Origin: Bacillota bacterium
GTDB taxonomy: Bacteria; Bacillota; Clostridia; Christensenellales; SZUA-584
DNA: 64,000 bases
Direction: 5' to 3'
Assembly: GCA_023459495.1 (NCBI GenBank)
Contig: JAEWTL010000004.1
Location: 169,562 to 233,561, forward strand
The position numbers and the translations under genes were made by a program. Under the pieces are notes generated by a model. It did no database searches, was not told the origin of the DNA, and saw only the letters and a program-made list of their open reading frames with translations. Shown here piece after piece: positions 35,097-43,173 of the stretch (within the stretch, counting starts at the first letter, position 1; every line of letters begins with the position of its first letter).

Positions 35097-35807
35097 ATGA
35101 ACTGGTTAAACACACTGTTTACCGACGCAAACGGCAACACGCCGTGGTGGGGCATCACGCTCGCGATCCTCATCATGCTCGCCATCGGCGCGGCCATCAC
35201 CTTTGCCGTGGTGGCGGTTGTCAATGCCGTGCGCAAGAACCACGAGGGCAAGCACTTAACGCAGTCCCAGTGGACCGTGCGGGAGCTGATGTTCGGCGCG
35301 CTGTGCATCGCCATCGCGTTTGCGCTATCGTACCTGCGCTTCTTCCAGATGCCGCAGGGCGGCTCCATCACACCCGCGGCCATGCTGCCCATCGTGATGT
35401 TCGCCTACGTCTACGGCACGCCCAAGGGGCTCATCGTGGCGCTGGCCTACGGCCTGCTGCAGCTGCTTCAGGACGCCTACGTGGTGCACTGGGCGCAGCT
35501 CATCATGGACTACATCCTGGCGTTTCTGCCGCTGGCGCTGGCCGGGCTGTTCAAAAAGAGCATGCTGCCGGGTGTGGTCATCGGCGGGCTCGGGCGGCTG
35601 GTATTCTCCACCCTCTCGGGCGTCATCTTCTTTGCCGAGTACGCGGGCGACCAGAACGTATGGCTGTACTCTGTGATCTACAACGGCACGTACATCCTGC
35701 CGGACATGGCCATCTGCTTCGTGATCGCGCTGATCCCCGGCATCCGCAAGGCCGTGGATCTGTTTAAGGCGCAGGCGCAGGGCAGGCTGAAGGAAGCGCA
35801 CGCGTAG
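35097..35807 (+). CDS. thiT: Energy-coupled thiamine transporter ThiT
   Basis: A 236-residue S-component of an ECF transporter with about seven hydrophobic stretches. The first helix is followed by a short linker, then WTVRELMFGALCIAIAFALSYLRFFQMPQGGSI, the usual ThiT core. GTPKGLIVALAYGLLQLLQD contacts the energy module. Thiamine uptake agrees with the TPP riboswitch directly upstream. ATG 35097 follows GGGGGAA. No ecfA/T genes are near, as expected for a group-II system. The N-terminal extra helix is unusual. Confidence 0.93.
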   Translation: MNWLNTLFTDANGNTPWWGITLAILIMLAIGAAITFAVVAVVNAVRKNHEGKHLTQSQWTVRELMFGALCIAIAFALSYLRFFQMPQGGSITPAAMLPIVMFAYVYGTPKGLIVALAYGLLQLLQDAYVVHWAQLIMDYILAFLPLALAGLFKKSMLPGVVIGGLGRLVFSTLSGVIFFAEYAGDQNVWLYSVIYNGTYILPDMAICFVIALIPGIRKAVDLFKAQAQGRLKEAHA

Positions 35808-35831
35808 GACAAGACGAGACATGGGGTATTG

Positions 35832-35864
35832 GAAAGGGCGGGGTGTGAACCTCGCCCTTTTGTG
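35832..35864 (+). terminator. Intrinsic terminator of thiT
   Basis: Stem AAAGGGCGGGG / CCTCGCCCTTT around TGTGAA, followed by TTGTGTGG. Confidence 0.7.
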
Positions 35865-35873
35865 TGGCTAAAG

Positions 35874-37559
35874 TCATTGCTTGTTACAAAACTCAAATAA
35901 TATAGCGCTATATTTTATAAACTCATCCTCATTTAACAAGTGATATTTATCATTATCTAGTTGAATAATATTACAATCTTTCCCGTGATCAAACTCATCC
36001 GCCTTAAAACCTATAGTTGAAATAACAAACTGATTCTCATTGGTAGCATTACCAATGAGATACTCTAAAAGTTCATGCCTTTTAAGGTCATCCGTCTCTA
36101 CATTGTTGGGGCTATCAAATGCAATTGGGAATCTAATAACGTTTGGATTAAATTTATTCTTTAATTTTAAAAGATTAATATACCACATCACAGTAGCAAT
36201 GGGTTTGTTACTTCCGCTTGCTGAAAATACTTTGTTAATATTTTCAAACCTTTTTTCATCAATTTCCGATAGACCAAACCTAGCTTTATCATTAAGAAGA
36301 TACTCATAATACTTGCTATTAATCTCTTTTTTAATAGCATCATATTTTCGTTGTTGTTTTTTATTCTCGTCTATTTCTCCTCTATTTTTCTCCAACGCAT
36401 CTTTTAGCTCACCAAATTCGCTTAATAAATTATCTCTTACTTCAATATAACCTTTATGCCTTATTACATCATTCACTTGGGAATTGCTTAAATTAAGTCG
36501 ATCTTCATATTGTTTTAATATCTCCAATAGCTCTTGATATTTACTCATTGCAGATTCAATTTTTAAATCAATATCTAATATAGATCGCTGTACATCACTG
36601 CTGACAATAATAATGTCTTCACTTGTGTTATACTTGCTAGACCTAAGTTCGGTGGTGTCCATTATCATTGATTTACAATAAGGGCAAGTATGTTCATTAA
36701 GGCATTGAATATCTTTTTCAGTTTTTTTACTTACCTCATTCAGTTCAAATAAAGCAACCTCAAATTCGGTCTTCTGATTTTTAAAGACTATAATACTTTG
36801 CTTAACTTTATTTAGACGAGATACTATACCAGAATATTCTTCTTTAGACTTTTCAATTTCTGCGTTAAGTGCACTCAGATCATGTGAATAGGTTGAACCT
36901 TTCAATTCATCACTTACTCTTATAAGCATATTATCTACAAGAGTCTGTCGTTGTTCTAATTTATTATTAACATCCTCCAACCTTTCTAATTGCTTTATAA
37001 GATTAAAATACTGTTCATTGAATACTCCCATATGATAATAAATCACATTTTCTTTATAGTTAGCATACTGTCCTAAATTAGAGAAAGATGAAAAATTAGT
37101 GCCGTTGTAATCATCTTGATCAAGAAAATATAAAAGATAATTAAAAGCTGGTGGAGTTATTTCTAGCTTATCCTCCTTGCGATTTGGTAACTGGACAGAA
37201 AAATCAAAATAGGCTCGTAAATTTTCAGCTAATTCCTTACGATCTATAGTTACAAATAAAATATTTCTATCTGAATCGAAAAACTTAAACAATCTATTAT
37301 TACGATAAATGAAGAACTCTTTATCATTAATGTAAAATGATAATATATATGTTTTACTACTATCATCCCACTTATCGTCAAATTTACAGTCAGCGCCCAA
37401 TGCATGATATAAACTGCGCATAACAACGGATTTTCCTCTATCTGTCCCATCCCTCTGGTTAGTAGTGATTACATTTATTCCTTCTGTGAATTGAAGGCAT
37501 CTGGCTTCTTTTGCTTGAGTAGAGAAAATATAGAGTTTATTAAAAATCAATTTTTTCAT
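35874..37559 (-). CDS. SMC/Rad50-like ATPase with CPYC hook (defence candidate)
   Basis: A 561-residue protein. A Walker A-like loop lies in NQRDGTDRGKS (about residues 34-44); its first Gly is replaced. Two coiled-coil arms (roughly 180-290 and 310-430) flank Cys292-Pro-Tyr-Cys295, the position of a Rad50-type zinc hook. The C-terminal head has a Walker B-like strand FPIAFDSPNN. AAGGAG precedes the ATG, which overlaps the nuclease gene by 20 bases. Codon use is strongly AT-rich, unlike all neighbours, suggesting recent transfer. Architecture and partner resemble Lamassu LmuB or ABC-3C ATPases. Exact type not established. Confidence 0.8.
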   Translation of the reverse strand: MKKLIFNKLYIFSTQAKEARCLQFTEGINVITTNQRDGTDRGKSVVMRSLYHALGADCKFDDKWDDSSKTYILSFYINDKEFFIYRNNRLFKFFDSDRNILFVTIDRKELAENLRAYFDFSVQLPNRKEDKLEITPPAFNYLLYFLDQDDYNGTNFSSFSNLGQYANYKENVIYYHMGVFNEQYFNLIKQLERLEDVNNKLEQRQTLVDNMLIRVSDELKGSTYSHDLSALNAEIEKSKEEYSGIVSRLNKVKQSIIVFKNQKTEFEVALFELNEVSKKTEKDIQCLNEHTCPYCKSMIMDTTELRSSKYNTSEDIIIVSSDVQRSILDIDLKIESAMSKYQELLEILKQYEDRLNLSNSQVNDVIRHKGYIEVRDNLLSEFGELKDALEKNRGEIDENKKQQRKYDAIKKEINSKYYEYLLNDKARFGLSEIDEKRFENINKVFSASGSNKPIATVMWYINLLKLKNKFNPNVIRFPIAFDSPNNVETDDLKRHELLEYLIGNATNENQFVISTIGFKADEFDHGKDCNIIQLDNDKYHLLNEDEFIKYSAILFEFCNKQ

Positions 37560-38595
37560 TATATACTCCTTCCTCAACCCTTTTAAGAATCAAAATTATA
37601 AAAACATATACTTCAAGCCTAGAAAACTCAATTGAAAAAGAATCAGCATATTTACCCATTAAAACATCTATACACTCTTCAAAATTGTCTGGAAGACTTT
37701 CAAAGATTTCTTTTATATAATCCGCAATCTCTCTCTCTTTACTTTGTAATTCCCTTGAACGCTGTAATGATGGAAACAATTTTGCAAAAGCAGTCTTCAT
37801 TTTAAATCGTTCTTTATAATCATCGATGCTTTCAATATAGCGTTTCGTTAAATCCACACTGTTATCAGCAGTTTCTAAATGACAATTTAATAGATCGTCA
37901 AATTCTTTTTTCGTTATACCCTTGTTGCATATTAATTGCTCATAACTATCCTGCGCTAGTTCGTGGCATGCTTTTCTTGATACAGTGTCATAAATCAATC
38001 TATATAGAGCAAGTGGTTTCTTTGGTTCACATCCTTTTATTATTGCAAATGAGGTGACTATTTTCCCAATGATGTTTTCTTGAGGTTCTATAAGGTTCAT
38101 AGGTGTATAAATGTAATATATGTTCGCTAAATCAACAGTAGGTATTTTTAATTCATCTTGTAATGCTACACATATGGCGTTTTTACTAACTTCGCTAATT
38201 GATGATAATCCTATTTCAATGACATCAGCTAATACATTAGTTCCATCTTTAAAATAGGCATTTGACACAACAGCAAGTTTTATGTTAGGGCAGTCTTCTA
38301 TACGCTTTAGAATATATAGTTTACCGAGTATTGAATGCCCGTTTTTGGTTTTTATTATATCTTTATTACTGTACGTTTTATCACCCTTATGTGTTTTTAT
38401 TTGATAAAACTCAAAGCCATCAACAAGATGAACTTCTATATCGCACACATAATCAAATACTACTGTAAAATCTGGAGAATCATAAAGATCTAACATCTTA
38501 CTAATTCCCCATAGTAATTCTAATCTAAAGCGGTTCTTTGAAAGGCTTCCTGAAACATCATAGGGCAGGGACATATAATATTCTTTGTTCTGCAC
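37540..38595 (-). CDS. DUF4297 / Cap4-like nuclease-domain protein (defence candidate)
   Basis: A 351-residue protein. The N-terminal ~100 residues fit the DUF4297 (Cap4-like PD-(D/E)XK) nuclease: Glu26 in a helix, Asp52 in CDIEVHL, and Gln65-Ile-Lys67-Thr (FYQIKT). The C-terminal two-thirds are helical and without membrane segments; they may bind the partner ATPase. GTG start with GGGAG seven bases before. AT-rich like its partner, so the two moved together. In Lamassu systems such a nuclease is released or activated by the SMC-like partner; that role is inferred here. Confidence 0.8.
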   Translation of the reverse strand: MQNKEYYMSLPYDVSGSLSKNRFRLELLWGISKMLDLYDSPDFTVVFDYVCDIEVHLVDGFEFYQIKTHKGDKTYSNKDIIKTKNGHSILGKLYILKRIEDCPNIKLAVVSNAYFKDGTNVLADVIEIGLSSISEVSKNAICVALQDELKIPTVDLANIYYIYTPMNLIEPQENIIGKIVTSFAIIKGCEPKKPLALYRLIYDTVSRKACHELAQDSYEQLICNKGITKKEFDDLLNCHLETADNSVDLTKRYIESIDDYKERFKMKTAFAKLFPSLQRSRELQSKEREIADYIKEIFESLPDNFEECIDVLMGKYADSFSIEFSRLEVYVFIILILKRVEEGVYNEKIDF

Positions 38596-38930
38596 ACTGG
38601 ACTCCCTAATGCACTATGTCTTAGATTTTAAAAGGCTAATGATTATCTATTCGACATATCCTCCCATATTCCTTTAAATTTAGCATACGCTTCATACCGT
38701 CATTGCGAGCGCAGCGAAGCAATCCAGTCCACGCACCGTTTCGCACTTCTCTGGATTGCCGCGTCGGCTGCGCCTCCTCGCAATGACCTGACAGTAATGA
38801 ACAACCGGGTATTCTGGGTATTTTGAGTATGGTTTTATAAGTGAAAAGATTAAACAATGGTATATATTGTTATAATATTTTCATTTCTCTATATAATTAA
38901 TACCCAAAATACCCAAAATTATCGACCGTA
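38596..38930. repeat. AT-rich spacer with palindrome and GGGTATT inverted arms
   Basis: No gene. GTCATTGCGAGCGCAGCGAA (38699) pairs with CTCGCAATGAC (38777-38787) around GCAATCCAG/CTGGATTGC. Further on, GGGTATTCTGGGTATT (38807-38822) has an inverted 15/16 copy at 38899-38914. The 76 bases between the arms are AT-rich. Each arm carries two GGGTATT heptamers nine bases apart. Confidence 0.7.
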
Positions 38931-40394
38931 TCAGGGATCGTTAATCTCCGGGTTCACCTGTATCTTCACCAACGGTCTGCCTGCCCCCTCTCCCTGCATC
39001 GACTGCAAGCGGATGTATCCGCTCTCCTCCAGCACTCGCAGCGCATCATCGAAGCTGTCCGATTTGGTGAAGCGTCCGCGAGCCTTTACCCATAGGTCGC
39101 GCTTGTTAAACTCGCTGCCCATCTCCTTCAGCCGCCGCAGCAGATACTTCGCGTCGCCGGTGCCTTTGTCGCTGCCGGAGAACACCTTCTGCGCATGTTC
39201 GGCAAGGCAGTCCGCCACGAGGGCCGCCGCCACCACCACGTACTCGGGCAGGGGCACGTCCGCCGGGTTCTCGCCCTGCTGCACGCACTCAAACGCGTGG
39301 AAGACGCCCGCGATGCGCATCATGAGGCCAAAGGCCTTGCCGTTCCACGCCTTGGCGCGCTCCAGCCCGTCGGCAATGCGCCGCTCCACCTTCTTGAACC
39401 AGCAGACCGCGTAGTCGCGGGCCTCGTCGGAAAGATAGATCAGCCGGGCGGGGCGCACTTCAGCGGGCGGGTCGGCGTCGACGGTTTCCGACAGGCAGCG
39501 GGTAATCGCGCGCTCGTACGCCTGCGTCGTCTCGTCCGTCAGGGGTGCGCTCACGGCCTTGCGGTAGCCCGCTTTTTCGGCGCACACGGCATACGTCAAC
39601 CGGGCGGTAAGCCCCCTGCCGTTGTTCGCTTCCTCCAGTATGACGTTCTCCAGCACGAACGGCTGCACGGCAATCATCATCGAAATCGCGGTGTTTTCCA
39701 GCGTCTCCGGCTCGCGGCTCTTGCGGTGCACGGTGATGCGGCCTCCGCTGTGGCCCTTTAAGTACGGCACCGTGTCGTCGCCGTTCTGCTTGTAGCGGCC
39801 CTTCATGTACGTGAAGATACCGCCTTCGTCGCTGGCAATGAGGATGCGCTCCCCGTTGTCCGCCATCAGCGATACGAGCGCTTCGTTGGTCGTGTCGTCC
39901 GCGGTGAGCGTCAGGGGCTTGCGCTCCTTAAAGGCGTCCAGCGCCATCCGCGAGGTGAGGATGTCGTCCCCGCGGCTGTCCTTTTCGGCGTCGGCAAGAT
40001 AGATCTCCAGCAGCTTGCGCTGCGTCTTGCTGCGCGAAATGTCGTCGGCATGGATGCGGTTGTACTCACTCTCGAACTCGTGCAGCGGGTGGACCACGCG
40101 GCGCATCACCTCGGACTTCCGCTCGGCGGGCGGCGCGATGGCCACCGCGTAGATGCTGGTCTGCTCCACGTTGTCGTTGACCGAAACCACGGAGTATTTG
40201 TTCTGGAAGATTGCGCCCAGCAGCCCCAGCAGCAGCACGCCTGTCATCGCGGGGTCGGTCTGCGTGTATTCCGCCAGCGCCCTCCCGTATTCGTTCAAGG
40301 GCTGCGGAAAACACTCCAGCGGAAATTCCGGCGGGTCAGCGTCGCCCAGCGGCATCAGCTCCGGCCACCCGCCCCCGCTTATCACATCATCCAT
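38931..40394 (-). CDS. DUF3987 (YfjI-family) protein, orphan
   Basis: A 487-residue protein with the DUF3987 pattern: FPLECFPQPLNEYGRALAEY near the start, an ATP-binding-like APPAERKSEVMRRV, ASDEGGIFTYMKGRY, and MMIAVQPFVLENV. Such proteins are usually primase/helicase-associated genes of phages and integrative elements. Here there is no integrase, primase or capsid gene, so it is a remnant or domesticated. Start at 40394 with GGAGG. Base composition is high-GC, unlike the AT-rich pair beside it, so the two were acquired separately. Confidence 0.85.
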   Translation of the reverse strand: MDDVISGGGWPELMPLGDADPPEFPLECFPQPLNEYGRALAEYTQTDPAMTGVLLLGLLGAIFQNKYSVVSVNDNVEQTSIYAVAIAPPAERKSEVMRRVVHPLHEFESEYNRIHADDISRSKTQRKLLEIYLADAEKDSRGDDILTSRMALDAFKERKPLTLTADDTTNEALVSLMADNGERILIASDEGGIFTYMKGRYKQNGDDTVPYLKGHSGGRITVHRKSREPETLENTAISMMIAVQPFVLENVILEEANNGRGLTARLTYAVCAEKAGYRKAVSAPLTDETTQAYERAITRCLSETVDADPPAEVRPARLIYLSDEARDYAVCWFKKVERRIADGLERAKAWNGKAFGLMMRIAGVFHAFECVQQGENPADVPLPEYVVVAAALVADCLAEHAQKVFSGSDKGTGDAKYLLRRLKEMGSEFNKRDLWVKARGRFTKSDSFDDALRVLEESGYIRLQSMQGEGAGRPLVKIQVNPEINDP

Positions 40395-40466
40395 GATACC
40401 TCCTTCATTTTTTCTCCCATGTTGAACCGAAAGAAGAATCACCGACGATCAAAAATCGGCAAACCC

Positions 40467-40700
40467 TGTAGGGGCGACCCTATGTGGTCGCCCGAGCCGT
40501 CGTAGCCCGTCTTATTGTCATCCTGACGAGCGCAGTGAGGAAGGATCTTCGATCTGCCGCCAAGTAAAGATGCTGGTCCACTGCGTAGTCGCCTGCGGCA
40601 AGATGCTTCGCCTGTGGCAAGATGCTTCGCCTGTGGCTCAGCATGACATCACAGCGGAGACGCATACACTGTAGGGGCGACCCTATGTGGTCGTCCGATC
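40467..40700. repeat. Two REP units around a GTCAT-CTGA palindrome
   Basis: REP unit TGTAGGGGCGACCCTATGTG at 40467 and again at 40670, both in the same direction. Between them TTGTCATCCTGACGAGCGCA with AAGGATCTTC, then AAGATGCTTCGCCTGTGGC in two near-identical tandem copies, ending CTCAGCATGACATC. No gene in 40395-40771. Confidence 0.8.
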
Positions 40701-40716
40701 CGTCGCTGTGCAAACA

Positions 40717-40744
40717 TAAAAAGCCCCGCGTTTTACCGCAGGGC
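40717..40744 (-). terminator. Intrinsic terminator (minus strand)
   Basis: Reading leftward GCCCTGCG / CGCGGGGC with loop GTAAAA, then TTTTTATG. Ends the Sel1-lipoprotein-racemase transcript. Confidence 0.85.
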
Positions 40745-40771
40745 CAACCAACTATCTGCCTTATTCTCTTG

Positions 40772-41488
40772 TCACTCGCTCCCGCGTTGCTCCGTCATCT
40801 CCCTGTACTTGTCCATCACCCGCTCCACATGCACTGCGGTGGTGTTGATGAACGATACGCCCTCATATGCGTCCTGCGTCAAAATCAGCGGCAGCTCCGT
40901 GCAGCCGAGGATCACGCCGTCTATGCCGTCCTCCCGGATCATGCGGCGGACGATATCCAGCAGCCCTTCGCGCGTGTCGTCGCGGAAGACGCCCAGCTCG
41001 ATCTCGGAGAACAGCTTGTCCTCAATATAGTTCCGCTCGTTCTCGCCAGGTACAGCAAGCGCGATGCCGCAGCGTTCAAAATCCGCCTGATAGTAGCCGC
41101 TGCGCATGGTAAAGCCCGTGCCAAGCAGCGCGGCCTTGCGGATGCCGAGGCGCTGTGTCTCACTCAGTGCCGACTCCACGATGCTCACGAGCGGGATGGG
41201 GCTCATGCTTTGCACCTTGTCGAACACCACATGCGGCGTGTTGGACGCGATGAACCCAAGGCCCGCGCCCGCCTTATGCAGCGCGTCGATGCTGCCAAGC
41301 AGCATGGCGGCAAGGCTGTCCCAGTCCTCCTCCGTGATGATGCTCAGCATGGCAGTCATATCGATGCTGTCGATGACGAGCTGCGGGTATCCGTCCGGAT
41401 CAACGGTATCCCGGTAGCGCCGGATGAGGCGCTGGTAATAGTCCGTGGTCGACTCGGGCCCGATGCCGCCCACCATTCCGATCTTCAT
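40772..41488 (-). CDS. Aspartate/glutamate racemase-family protein lacking the first catalytic Cys
   Basis: A 238-residue Asp/Glu racemase fold: KIGMVGGIGPESTTDYY start, FIASNTPHVVFD at the first catalytic position, GVILGCTELPLIL at the second. The usual first Cys (as in PCNTAH) is Ser here, while the second Cys (GCTE) is present. It may therefore act on one enantiomer, or as a hydrolase, isomerase or binding protein rather than a two-base racemase. The ribosome binding site is AGAGGGAAA. Last gene of a minus-strand operon. Confidence 0.87.
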   Translation of the reverse strand: MKIGMVGGIGPESTTDYYQRLIRRYRDTVDPDGYPQLVIDSIDMTAMLSIITEEDWDSLAAMLLGSIDALHKAGAGLGFIASNTPHVVFDKVQSMSPIPLVSIVESALSETQRLGIRKAALLGTGFTMRSGYYQADFERCGIALAVPGENERNYIEDKLFSEIELGVFRDDTREGLLDIVRRMIREDGIDGVILGCTELPLILTQDAYEGVSFINTTAVHVERVMDKYREMTEQRGSE

Positions 41489-41536
41489 GCGTTTCCCTCT
41501 TTCTATATCTACTTATCCCTGCCGCTCCAGCATCGC
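41468..41536. repeat. 69-bp direct repeat, copy 1
   Basis: Covers the start of the racemase gene and a copy of the last codons of the Sel1 gene. 68 of 69 bases match the copy at 42094-42162. Confidence 0.92.
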
Positions 41537-41566
41537 GTCCGCTGAAAGTTTATGCTGGTATAGTAT

Positions 41567-42073
41567 TTAATCACCTAGCAGATCCGTAATATTTAATGAG
41601 CTATAAAACTTCTTCTCTTTACTGGAATCCGAACTAAAAGTTATAATTATGCTACTCTCCATAACAATTAGAGTGATCCCATACTCATCCTTTTCCCAAA
41701 GAGCTTTATATACAAGTTCATCTTTAGTCTCTTCATCAGGCTTTCCATAGCCACTTAATGCGCTTTTTATGCTGTTATACACCTCCTCCATCTCTTCATT
41801 TTCATATAACATGTACTCAAAAATATGCAGTAATTCATTGTTTTCAAATATAAAAGTTAAATTTCCAGTATACTCATCAAATAATTCAATATCTGAATAA
41901 AGCAATGTCTGTTTGCCATTATCTTCGGTCATTTCGCCATCGTCTTCTTCAGATTGTTTCACTTTTTCAATTGAGTCCCCAAAATAATGATTTCTAAATG
42001 CAAATTCATTATCACAAGAAACCATTATTAATTGCATTATAATGATAAAAAGCACCAATATAATTCGTTTCAT
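41567..42073 (-). CDS. AT-rich lipoprotein, unknown function
   Basis: A 168-residue protein. A hydrophobic signal ends MVS-C (Cys20), a lipobox. The mature part is acidic (SEEDDGEMTEDN) with beta-like strands (NLTFIFENNELLHIFEYML; GITLIVMESSIIITFSSD). GGGG lies before the ATG at 42073. The gene is much more AT-rich than its operon neighbours and is bracketed by a 69-bp direct repeat, so it looks inserted. No family recognised. Confidence 0.75.
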   Translation of the reverse strand: MKRIILVLFIIIMQLIMVSCDNEFAFRNHYFGDSIEKVKQSEEDDGEMTEDNGKQTLLYSDIELFDEYTGNLTFIFENNELLHIFEYMLYENEEMEEVYNSIKSALSGYGKPDEETKDELVYKALWEKDEYGITLIVMESSIIITFSSDSSKEKKFYSSLNITDLLGD

Positions 42074-42093
42074 CTTCGAACCCCAAATAGAAG

Positions 42094-42162
42094 GCCCACC
42101 ATTCCGATCTTTATGCGTTTCCCTCTTTCTATATCTACTTATCCCTGCCGCTCCAGCATCGC
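42094..42162. repeat. 69-bp direct repeat, copy 2
   Basis: Matches 41468-41536 except for one base, which turns the duplicated racemase start ATG into ATA (minus strand). It contains the true 3' end of the Sel1 gene. Confidence 0.92.
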
Positions 42163-43104
42163 CGCAGCCCGCGCGTTGCCCTTCTCCGCCGACTTGCGCA
42201 GCCACTCATCCGATTGAACCGGATCGTAAAGCTCGCCGTTCTCCCGGTCACCGTAGATGAGACTGAGAATCAGCATCGCGTCGGTGTCGCCCTGCTCTGC
42301 CGCGGCACTGTTCCAGGCCGTAGCTTCCTCGATGTCGCGCTCCATGCCCTTACCGGTGAAATAACGGATACCCAGCTGCTTTGCCGCGTCCAGACTGCCC
42401 GCTTCGCCCGCGCGCACCAGCCATAGCATCGCCTTGTCTTCGTCCGGCTCCACGCCGCAGCCTTCCCAGTACATCATCGAGGCGTGAAACATCGCGTCCG
42501 GGAAGCCGCTTTCCGCAGCCTTCAGCGTCCATTCCATGGCCTTGCGCTCGTCCCGCGCCGTGCCTTTGCCTTCATAGTAGCAGCCGCCGATCACGTCCAT
42601 GGCGAACTCGCTTCCGAGTTCCGCTGCCTTCATCAGCCACTCGAACGCCTGCGCGTCGTCCCCGTCCTCCGCAAAAGCGCTCCCCAGTGCCAGCATCGCG
42701 CGGATGTGGCCGGTTTCCGCTGCCTTCTTGTACCACTCCAGGGCTTTTGCCGGGTCCGGTTTGATGCCCATCCCGCCGCTGAAGACCAGCCCCAGATTGA
42801 ACATCGCCGTGGCGCTGCCCAGATTCGCCGCCTTTTCAAACCACTCGACCGCGCCTTCCGGGTCCGTCTCCGCGCCCTTGCCCTCCAGCAGCATCGCGCC
42901 CACCGCCACCATCGCGTCCGTATGGTCCTCCAGCGTCGCGGCCAAAAAGCACTGCAGCGCGGTCTGGTATTCGTTCAGCTGCAACGCATACAACCCCAGC
43001 TCATAGCTGGCCTCCGCATCGCCCTCACCGGCGCGGCGGGCCAGTTCCTCAATCCGCTTGAGCTCTTCAGCCTGTTTCATTTTCAATTCTTTCTCTTCCA
43101 TCAT
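42139..43104 (-). CDS. Sel1-like TPR repeat protein
   Basis: A 321-residue protein of about eight Sel1 repeats (e.g. AMFNLGLVFSGGMGI, AVEWFEKAANLGSA, AMLWLVRAGEAGSLDA), each ~36 residues, forming an alpha-solenoid for protein-protein contact. No signal peptide. ATG 43104 has AAGGAAG upstream; the longer frame is not coding. Its last codons are duplicated in the 69-bp repeat. The partner protein is unknown. Confidence 0.88.
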   Translation of the reverse strand: MMEEKELKMKQAEELKRIEELARRAGEGDAEASYELGLYALQLNEYQTALQCFLAATLEDHTDAMVAVGAMLLEGKGAETDPEGAVEWFEKAANLGSATAMFNLGLVFSGGMGIKPDPAKALEWYKKAAETGHIRAMLALGSAFAEDGDDAQAFEWLMKAAELGSEFAMDVIGGCYYEGKGTARDERKAMEWTLKAAESGFPDAMFHASMMYWEGCGVEPDEDKAMLWLVRAGEAGSLDAAKQLGIRYFTGKGMERDIEEATAWNSAAAEQGDTDAMLILSLIYGDRENGELYDPVQSDEWLRKSAEKGNARAAAMLERQG

Positions 43105-43173
43105 GCTTCCTTTTCTCACACACAGCGGGCGGCTCCCCGCATTCACTCTAAATCCTGATATCAGCATAACATA

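Noticed and set aside
38931..40394. A prophage at the DUF3987 gene
   Set aside because: No integrase, terminase, portal, capsid or lysis gene in the window; single gene only.
31889..40700. Possible CRISPR array from repeated 28-30-base hairpins
   Set aside because: Units are isolated or in inverted pairs, not evenly spaced in one direction, and no cas gene is present. They fit REP elements.
40622..41545. 307-codon plus-strand frame over the racemase
   Set aside because: Its first part is REP sequence and the rest is antisense to the racemase gene.
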